Source of the DNA: CAZNNH01 sp964574335
Lineage (GTDB): Bacteria; Acidobacteriota; Vicinamibacteria; Fen-336
Reading direction: 5' to 3'
Assembly: GCA_964574335.1 (NCBI GenBank)
Contig: CAZNNH010000103.1
Location: 1 to 21,592, forward strand
Length of the DNA stretch: 21,592 nucleotides
Positions 16,709-21,592 of the stretch are shown piece by piece. Position 1 is the stretch's first letter. The number at the start of each line of letters is the position of its first letter. Below the pieces are notes generated by a model that saw only the letters and a program-made list of their open reading frames with translations, made no database searches and was not told the DNA's origin. The translations under genes were made by a program, and so were the position numbers.

Positions 16709-18328
16709 ATGTCGGAAGCCCTCGCCGTCTCGGGAAGAGACGCGGGCCAGCCGTCGGAGCGCGAGGACGTGGAACGGGCGCGCCGTCTCGCCGACGAGCT
16801 CGCCCTCCCCTTCGAGCCGCTTCTCGAGCTGCCGGCGGATCCCTCGCTGTGGTCCGACCTGCCCCTCGACGTGATGGTCCGCCACACCTGCATCCCGGTG
16901 GGCCGCCAGGGGGGGCGGTTGGTGCTGGCCTTCGGTGGGCTCCCCGACCTGCAGCGGATCGACGACGTCGAGTTCCTGCTGCAGCGACCCATCTCGGCGG
17001 TGGTCGCCCCCGAAGAGCGGGTGGCCGAGGCGCTCCGGCGTCACCGCGGGGGAGACATCCTGCTCGACCAGGCCAGCGAGTCGCTGCGGGTCCAACTGGT
17101 GGCCGACGGCGAGACCGACGTGGTGGACATCGAGAGCCTCCCCGCCGAGAGCCCGATCGTCCGGCTGGTGGACTCGCTGATCCTGGGGGCCCGGGACCGC
17201 CGGGCCTCGGACATCCACATCGAGACCAAGGACCGCGAGGTGCTGGCCAAGTACCGCATCGACGGCATGCTCTACCCGGCCCTGGAGCCCCTCGACAAGC
17301 GCCACCACGAGACCATCATCAGCCGCATCAAGGTGATGGCCGAGCTGGACATCGCCGAGAAGCGGGTCCCCCAGGACGGCCGCTTCCGGCTCCGGGTCAA
17401 GGGGCGGACCATCGACTTCCGGGTCTCGATCATGCCCTCGATCCACGGCGAGGACGCGGTGATCCGGATCCTGGACAAGGAGTCGCTGAACGCCGAGTTC
17501 CGCAGCCTGCGTCTCGATGTGCTGGGGTTCACCGCCTACGACCTGCGCAAGCTCCGCAAGTACATCACCGAGCCCTACGGGATGGTGCTGGTCACCGGAC
17601 CCACCGGCAGCGGCAAGACCACCACCCTCTACGCCGCCCTCTCCGAGATCGCCAGCCCGGAGGAGAAGATCGTCACCATCGAGGACCCGGTCGAGTACCA
17701 GATCGCCGACATCACCCAGGTGCCGGTGAACGAGAAGAAGGGGCTCACCTTCGCCCGCGGGCTGCGCTCGATCCTGCGCCACGACCCCGACAAGATCATG
17801 GTCGGCGAGGTGCGGGACCCGGAGACCGCCCAGATCGCGGTCCAATCGGCGCTCACCGGCCACCTGGTCTTCACCACCGTCCACGCCAACAACGTCTTCG
17901 ACGTGATCGGTCGCTTCCTGCACATGGGGGTGGAGGCCTACAACTTCGTCTCCGCCTTGAACTGCGTGATGGCGCAGCGCCTGGTGCGGGTGCTGTGCAA
18001 GGGTTGCATGCGGCCCAGCCATCCCTCGGACGCGCAGCTCCTCGAGTCGGGCCTCGATCCGGAGCTCTACCGGGAGCAGCCCTTCTTCGAGGGCCCGGGC
18101 TGCGAGGAGTGTGGGGGGACCGGCTTCCTGGGCCGGACCGCGATCGCCGAGCTGCTCGACATGTCGGACCGGATCCGGCAGATGATCCTGGAGAGGCGCC
18201 CGGCGGCGGAGCTCAAGCAGGCGGCCCGCGAGGAGGGGATGGTCTTCCTGCGCGAGTCGGCGCTGGAGCGGGTCTTCAGCGGAGTGACCACGCTGCGCGA
18301 GATCAACAAGGTCACGTTCGTGGACTGA
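16709..18328 (+). CDS. GspE/PilB-family secretion or type IV pilus assembly ATPase
   Basis: 539 aa. Hexameric cytoplasmic ATPase that drives type II secretion or type IV pilus extension. An N-terminal T2SSE_N/MshEN-like region (about 15-115) lacks a clear RLGxx c-di-GMP motif. The core shows RASDIHIE (about 165-172), Walker A GPTGSGKT (297-304), Asp box TIEDPVEY, Walker B region DKIMVGEVRDPETA (361-374) and His box TTVHANN. A tetracysteine zinc site CKGC/CEEC (C430, C433, C465, C468) separates it from PilT retraction ATPases. No pilin, GspF/PilC or secretin gene is nearby, so GspE and PilB cannot be told apart. The start is chosen at the ATG 16709; a GTG at 16691 would add six residues. TACCAT at 16695-16700 may be a -10, making the message leaderless, or it is co-transcribed with smc 34 nt upstream. 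Confidence 0.93.
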   Translation: MSEALAVSGRDAGQPSEREDVERARRLADELALPFEPLLELPADPSLWSDLPLDVMVRHTCIPVGRQGGRLVLAFGGLPDLQRIDDVEFLLQRPISAVVAPEERVAEALRRHRGGDILLDQASESLRVQLVADGETDVVDIESLPAESPIVRLVDSLILGARDRRASDIHIETKDREVLAKYRIDGMLYPALEPLDKRHHETIISRIKVMAELDIAEKRVPQDGRFRLRVKGRTIDFRVSIMPSIHGEDAVIRILDKESLNAEFRSLRLDVLGFTAYDLRKLRKYITEPYGMVLVTGPTGSGKTTTLYAALSEIASPEEKIVTIEDPVEYQIADITQVPVNEKKGLTFARGLRSILRHDPDKIMVGEVRDPETAQIAVQSALTGHLVFTTVHANNVFDVIGRFLHMGVEAYNFVSALNCVMAQRLVRVLCKGCMRPSHPSDAQLLESGLDPELYREQPFFEGPGCEECGGTGFLGRTAIAELLDMSDRIRQMILERRPAAELKQAAREEGMVFLRESALERVFSGVTTLREINKVTFVD

Positions 18329-18337
18329 GAGGGCGTC

Positions 18338-18625
18338 GTGACGCCGGCGGAGCGGGAGCTTGCCATCGAGGACGAGCAGCGACGGGGACGGGAGCTCCGC
18401 GTGCTGGTCGATCTCACCCGCAGCCTGCTGATCCAGCAGCCGATGTCGCGGCGGCAGGCGGAGGCGCTGGTGGCGCGGACGCGGGCCCAGGCTCTCTGCC
18501 TGTTCCCCGACGGGGCCTCCACCTTCGACCTGGTTCTGGCGCCGCGCTTCCGCCGGGTGATCGAGGAGTTCGTGCCGCCGGATCGGGGCCGGGTGGTGTC
18601 CTGTCGCAGCAGGTGGGGCCGGTGA
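18338..18625 (+). CDS. Small hypothetical protein between the GspE-like ATPase and ROK kinase
   Basis: 95 aa, family not recognised. It is mostly charged and helical at the N-terminus (RELAIEDEQRRGRELRVLVDLTRSLL). A more conserved-looking centre reads LCLFPDGASTFDLVLAPRFRRVIEEF, and the tail is short and basic. There is no signal peptide, membrane helix or metal site. The GTG start is preceded by GAGAGGG 7 nt away, and the stop overlaps the ROK kinase start as GTGA; both features support a real, translated gene coupled to its neighbours. It starts 9 nt after the ATPase stop. A role with either neighbour cannot be assigned. Confidence 0.7.
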   Translation: MTPAERELAIEDEQRRGRELRVLVDLTRSLLIQQPMSRRQAEALVARTRAQALCLFPDGASTFDLVLAPRFRRVIEEFVPPDRGRVVSCRSRWGR

Positions 18626-19518
18626 GGATCGGCCTCGACGTGGGCGGCACCAAGATCGAGGCCATCGCCCTCGACGACGACGGCGGGGAGCTGGTGCGGC
18701 GCCGGGTGGCCACGCCCCGCGAGGACTACGCCAAGACCCTCGAGGCCATGGCGGGCCTGGTCACGGGGATCGAACGGGAGCTGGGCCGGCGCGGCAGCGT
18801 TGGCGTCGGCATCCCCGGGGCGATCTCGCCGGCCACCGGCCTGGTCAAGAACGCCAACTCCACCTGGCTGATCGGGCAGCGGCTCTCCGAGGACCTCGAG
18901 CGCCTGCTGGATCGACCCCTCCGTTTCGCCAATGACGCCAACTGCTTCGCCCTGTCGGAGGCCACGGACGGGGCGGGCCGCGGGTTCCGGACCGTGTTCG
19001 GCGTGATCATCGGCACCGGCACCGGAGGCGGTGTGGTGGTGGACGGCCAGGTGCTCACCGGACGAAACGCGGTGGCGGGGGAGTGGGGCCACAGCCCGCT
19101 GCCCTGGCCCTCTCCCGAGGAGTGGCCGGGGCCCGCCTGCTACTGCGGCAAGACCGGCTGTGTCGAGACGTTCCTCTCGGGACCGGGGATGGCCCGCGAC
19201 TACGGCTCCCGCACCGGACGTGAGCTCACCCCCAGCCAGATCGTGGCTCGGGCGCCCGCCGACCCCGAGGCGTCGGCCGTTCTCGAGGGCTACGCCGACC
19301 GTATGGCGCGGGGCCTGGCCACGGTCATCAACCTCCTCGACCCGGACGTGATCGTGCTCGGCGGCGGCATGTCCCAGCTCGGCTACCTCTACGACAGCGT
19401 GCCGCGCTCGTGGGGCCGCTACGTCTTCTCCGACCGCGTCGAGACCCACCTGCGGCCGCCCGTCCACGGCGACTCGAGCGGCGTGCGGGGAGCGGCCTGG
19501 TTGTGGCCTGCTGTCTGA
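18622..19518 (+). CDS. ROK-family sugar kinase, Mak/fructokinase-like
   Basis: 298 aa, normal for single-domain ROK kinases that phosphorylate free hexoses with ATP in the cytoplasm. Motifs: N-terminal phosphate loop IGLDVGGTKIE, FANDAN with the catalytic Asp at 105, GVIIGTGTGGG, GEWGHSPLPW with E154 and H157, and the structural zinc motif CYCGKTGC (C173, C175, C180) followed by VETFLSGPG. GEWGHxPLPW plus CYCGKxGCxETF resembles the E. coli fructokinase/mannokinase Mak more than NagK or NanK, so fructose or mannose is the likeliest substrate, by inference. The GTG start overlaps the upstream small gene by 4 nt. The frame is open far upstream through the ATPase gene, but that is a shadow. There are no sugar transporter or regulator genes nearby. 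Confidence 0.92.
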   Translation: MRIGLDVGGTKIEAIALDDDGGELVRRRVATPREDYAKTLEAMAGLVTGIERELGRRGSVGVGIPGAISPATGLVKNANSTWLIGQRLSEDLERLLDRPLRFANDANCFALSEATDGAGRGFRTVFGVIIGTGTGGGVVVDGQVLTGRNAVAGEWGHSPLPWPSPEEWPGPACYCGKTGCVETFLSGPGMARDYGSRTGRELTPSQIVARAPADPEASAVLEGYADRMARGLATVINLLDPDVIVLGGGMSQLGYLYDSVPRSWGRYVFSDRVETHLRPPVHGDSSGVRGAAWLWPAV

Positions 19519-19534
19519 GATAGGGTCGAAGCCC

Positions 19535-19550
19535 GGAGGCCGTGGCCTCC
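19535..19550. terminator. Hairpin between the convergent ROK kinase and vapC genes
   Basis: Perfect stem GGAGGC-CGTG-GCCTCC, 17 nt after the ROK kinase stop and 41 nt past the end of the convergent vapC. It has no T-run on either strand, so intrinsic termination is doubtful; it could still block or stabilise transcript ends in both directions. Confidence 0.35.
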
Positions 19551-19590
19551 AGACGCAGGCTGGCCCACCACAGGTCCGCCCTGCCGGCGG

Positions 19591-19986
19591 TCAGGCCCCG
19601 GCGTCCTCTCGGTCGGCGGCAAGGCTCAGCCCGGTGGCTTCGAACCGCCGGAAGTCCTTCGGGTTCTCCGTCGCCAACGCCGCGCCAGCGCAGATCGCGG
19701 TGGCCGCGACCATGCAGTCGGCGAGCGAGCCGCGACGTCGGCCCGACCGGTTGAAGAGGCGGGCCGCCACCCCCGCTTCGTCCTCGCCGAAAGGTATCCG
19801 CTCGCCGACGACGTGGGAGACGAGCTCGAGGCCGCCAGCATCCAGCGGACCGCACAGGAGCTCCGCCCAGGCGATCGTGCTCATTCCGAGCGGCTCATCC
19901 GCCGCCAGCCACCGGCGAAGCCTTCGGTCTTGAGGGCTCCCGGAGGCGAGGGCGCGGATGAGGAAGCTGGTGTCGAGGTGGATCAC
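19591..19986 (-). CDS. vapC: PIN-domain toxin VapC of the second module
   Basis: 131 aa PIN-fold RNase. Acidic site: D5 in IHLDTSFLIRAL, E42 in IAWAELLCGP, D90 in LADCMVAATA, and N108/D111 in TENPKDF. The GTG start (19986-19984) overlaps the antitoxin stop as GTGA; the longer open frame upstream (to 20190) only shadows the antitoxin gene. The C-terminus FRRFEATGLSL matches the usual VapC ending. It is complete and apparently intact. It differs from the VapC at 12572 in sequence and partner, so this is not a recent duplication. Confidence 0.9.
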   Translation of the reverse strand: MIHLDTSFLIRALASGSPQDRRLRRWLAADEPLGMSTIAWAELLCGPLDAGGLELVSHVVGERIPFGEDEAGVAARLFNRSGRRRGSLADCMVAATAICAGAALATENPKDFRRFEATGLSLAADREDAGA

Positions 19987-20267
19987 CGAGCCCGCGTCTC
20001 GTGGCGGAGCGAGCGTCGCCCCCGATCCGCTCGGCTCTCGGCGGCCCAGCGCGCTGCGCCGCGGGCGGTCAGGCCCAGCGAGCGCTGAAGACGGTCGAGG
20101 GCCTGGGTCGGGCTGAGACCCTCTGTGCGCGCCTCGGCCGAGGAGGCTCGGATGGCGCGCCTCAATGCTTCGGACTTGGAGACGCCCCATAGGCGTGCCA
20201 GCTCGTCGAGGGCGCGAACCGTCTCGACATCCAGCGAGTACGTCGTCTTGACCGACTGGGTGGCCAT
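19983..20267 (-). CDS. vapB: Ribbon-helix-helix antitoxin of the second VapBC module
   Basis: 94 aa. The N-terminal RHH (CopG/Arc-type) DNA-binding fold is seen as the strand KTTYSLDVE, helix TVRALDELARLWG, and VSKSEALRRAIRASS. The Arg/Ala-rich C-terminus (about 45-94) should bind and inhibit the VapC encoded directly downstream. Autorepression is likely through the 22-bp inverted repeat lying over its own start codon. The ATG is 5 nt beyond the predicted -10 with no ribosome-binding site, consistent with leaderless translation. The toxin start overlaps its stop by 4 nt. Confidence 0.87.
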   Translation of the reverse strand: MATQSVKTTYSLDVETVRALDELARLWGVSKSEALRRAIRASSAEARTEGLSPTQALDRLQRSLGLTARGAARWAAESRADRGRRSLRHETRAR

Positions 20268-20302
20268 ACCACAGGGTATGGCCCTACCCCCGGAGAGGTC
20301 AA
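20262..20302 (-). promoter_or_regulatory. Promoter and operator of the second vapBC module
   Basis: On the minus strand: TTGACC (20302-20297), 18-nt spacer, TACCCT (20278-20273). The inverted repeat GGCCATACC-4-GGTATGGCC (20262-20283, 9-bp perfect arms) covers the -10, the transcription start and the vapB ATG (20267-20265). Occupancy by an RHH dimer pair would block both transcription and start-codon access. The -10 is a weak match; the operator is the firm part. Confidence 0.65.
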
Positions 20303-20333
20303 GCGCCAGCCACCCCGGCCGGTCAAAGCTCGC

Positions 20334-21434
20334 TCAGCGGGACAGGACTTGGAGCAGCTCCTGGTAGACACCGCGGCCGACCAGCTTGTGGGGGAGGTAG
20401 CCCCAGGCGTAGCTGTAGTCGAAGAAGATCGCCAGCGGGAGCAGCAGGCGGGCGGGCCGGCGTGAGAGCTGCTCGTCGAAGCCCACCAGCAGGGCGAACG
20501 GGGCGATCACCAGGATCAGGCGCGGCACGTCCGCGTGGTTGATCATGGTGCAGAAGAGCCAGTAGACGGCCGCGTAGATGAAGAGCTCGCGTCGCTTCCA
20601 CAAGGAGAGCGTGCCCAGGCCGTAGACCAGGAACAGGCCGGCGAGCAGCTCGATGCTGTGGAGCTTGGCGGTTCCGGCGTAGACGCTGAACTTGGCGAAG
20701 GGCGCCGCCATCATGTGGGTCTTGCCGGCCGCCCAGGTGAAGTAGGCCCAGAAGTCGCCGAAGACGAAGTGGTAGTAGGTGAACAGGCAGAGGAGACCCA
20801 GGCCGCCCAGGCCCATGGCCACGGCCCGCCGCCACTGGGCACGGGTCAGGTAGATGAGGCCGAAGATCGGGATCAGCAGCGCCCCGGGCATCCTGGTCAG
20901 CGACCCCAGGGCCGCGAACACCGCCACCCATGCGGGCCGCTCCGCCTTCAAGGCCAAGAAGGCCGCGAAGACGCAGCACAGAAACAGCGGCTCGCTCGCG
21001 CCCACCGCGTGGTAGATCACGAAGCGGGGGGGCAGGAAGCAGAAGAGCACCGCGGTCCAGAACGGGGATCGGACCAGGCGGTAGGACACCAGGAGCTGGT
21101 AGAAGAGCACCACGGCGCCGATCGAGGTGAGGAGCGTCGCCAGCAGCATCGCCGTCGGGTAGTCGCCGAGGGTGAGCGGGGTGAGGGCGCGGATCAGTAG
21201 CGGATAGCCGGGAAGGTGGTTGGCGAAGTAGGAGGCGGGCAGCCCGTAGGGCGTGAACGGGTGCTGCTCGGGCACGTGGTAGAGGGTCTTGGCCACGTAG
21301 AGGTAGGGCGGACCGTCCCAGTACCGGCAGACCTTGTCCATCGCCCCCCGAAACGGGAGGTAGACGGCCAGGCTGGAGAGCAGCATGAGCGCCGAAAGCA
21401 GCAACTGGGGGCGAAGGTGGGCCAGGCGGGACAC
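20334..21434 (-). CDS. Polytopic GT-C-type glycosyltransferase (PIG-M/PIG-V-like mannosyltransferase fold)
   Basis: 366 aa with about eight or nine hydrophobic helices, starting at residues 10-28. The first extracytoplasmic loop has RYWDGPPYLYVAKTLY with D40, then YFANHLPGYPLLIRAL. This is the arrangement (WDG..Y near the first loop, HxPxYPL) of GT-C enzymes using polyprenyl-phosphate sugars, such as PIG-M/PIG-V relatives. Later landmarks are SEPLFLCCVFAAFLAL, SLTRMPGALLIPI and NHADVPRLILVIAPFALL. The donor and acceptor are unknown; envelope glycan or protein glycosylation is the likely role. The start is GTG at 21434-21432; a TAG lies five codons upstream in frame and there is no ribosome-binding site, so an internal ATG is possible. 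It has no operon partner in view. Confidence 0.85.
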   Translation of the reverse strand: MSRLAHLRPQLLLSALMLLSSLAVYLPFRGAMDKVCRYWDGPPYLYVAKTLYHVPEQHPFTPYGLPASYFANHLPGYPLLIRALTPLTLGDYPTAMLLATLLTSIGAVVLFYQLLVSYRLVRSPFWTAVLFCFLPPRFVIYHAVGASEPLFLCCVFAAFLALKAERPAWVAVFAALGSLTRMPGALLIPIFGLIYLTRAQWRRAVAMGLGGLGLLCLFTYYHFVFGDFWAYFTWAAGKTHMMAAPFAKFSVYAGTAKLHSIELLAGLFLVYGLGTLSLWKRRELFIYAAVYWLFCTMINHADVPRLILVIAPFALLVGFDEQLSRRPARLLLPLAIFFDYSYAWGYLPHKLVGRGVYQELLQVLSR

Positions 21435-21489
21435 GGTGGCGGGAGGCTAACCCGCGATCCGCTTCTGGGTCAACGCGGGGGCGGGAGGC

Positions 21490-21515
21490 CGGGAGCCCCC
21501 CGCTTGATAGCGGCG
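21490..21515. repeat. REP-like 26-bp direct repeat, copy 1
   Basis: Begins CGGGAGCCCCCCGCTT and ends GATAGCGGCG; identical to copy 2 at 21567-21592, 77 bp further on. It contains the inverted repeat CCGCT-TGAT-AGCGG. It lies in the noncoding stretch upstream of the glycosyltransferase gene. Another hairpin, CCGAA-TTCAC-TTCGG (21517-21531), lies between the copies. Confidence 0.8.
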
Positions 21516-21566
21516 ACCGAATTCACTTCGGGCGCGCTTTGCGTTCGGGTCCGGGGGATCGGGGGG

Positions 21567-21592
21567 CGGGAGCCCCCCGCTTGATAGCGGCG
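21567..21592. repeat. REP-like 26-bp direct repeat, copy 2 (cut by window end)
   Basis: Exact second copy, reaching the last base of the window, so the true repeat may be longer or part of an array. Its left side also forms GGGGGGC-GGGA-GCCCCCC (21561-21578), a perfect 7-bp stem not shared by copy 1. No gene was found in 21435-21592. Confidence 0.8.

Noticed and set aside
15072..16874. 600-aa plus-strand frame inside smc
   Set aside because: Arg/Gly/Ala-rich shadow in another frame; the SMC head motifs are read in the 13138 frame.
16849..19518. 889-aa plus-strand frame ending in the ROK kinase
   Set aside because: Residues before the GTG at 18622 are the shadow of the GspE-like gene; ROK kinases start at the IGLDVGGTK loop.

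Overview
This is a strongly GC-rich, gene-dense bacterial chromosome segment. The mix of genes (a fused AroD-AroE enzyme, a Ser/Thr kinase with PEGA domains, secreted TPR proteins, VapBC modules, bacterial SMC, a GspE/PilB ATPase) would suit an Acidobacteriota- or Myxococcota-like organism. That placement is an inference from gene content only. No phage, IS element, CRISPR, rRNA or tRNA was seen.

Layout. (1) 1-8265, minus strand: one amino-acid operon transcribed right to left, aroDE-hisD-hisC-hisB-hisH-hisA-hisF-hisIE-trpE. All eight junctions overlap by 1 or 4 nt, and trpE runs off the left edge. (2) 8302-8507, minus strand: a near-consensus sigma70 promoter (TTGACA-17-TATAGT), a leader of about 170 nt, and an intrinsic terminator ending 36 nt before aroDE. 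The leader holds a 22-codon reading frame with three Trp and two His codons, so it looks like a transcription attenuator for a joint His/Trp operon. (3) 8504-12160, minus strand: a membrane Ser/Thr kinase with a signal peptide, periplasmic TPR/PEGA region and C-terminal cytoplasmic kinase, preceded by a secreted TPR protein. Each has its own predicted promoter, and both promoters share the -10 hexamer TAGATT. (4) 12312-12982, plus strand: a VapBC toxin-antitoxin module with an AbrB-type antitoxin and a palindromic operator. (5) 13138-19518, plus strand: smc, a GspE/PilB-type ATPase, a small unknown gene and a ROK sugar kinase, the last two overlapping. (6) 19591-20302, minus strand: a second VapBC module with a ribbon-helix-helix antitoxin and a 22-bp operator over its start codon. 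(7) 20334-21434, minus strand: a polytopic GT-C-type glycosyltransferase. (8) 21435-21592: noncoding DNA with a 26-bp direct repeat and hairpins, probably a REP-like element continuing past the window.

How the genes work together. The operon supplies most of histidine biosynthesis (HisD, C, B, H, A, F, IE) but lacks hisG and a histidinol-phosphate phosphatase. It adds two shikimate-pathway steps (AroD, AroE) and the entry step to tryptophan (TrpE). The leader is the obvious place to sense Trp and/or His supply. The kinase and the TPR protein look like an envelope signalling pair. Several promoters place the start codon only 5-9 nt downstream of the -10 hexamer, which suggests leaderless mRNAs are used here. 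The most interesting item is the leader at 8302-8507.
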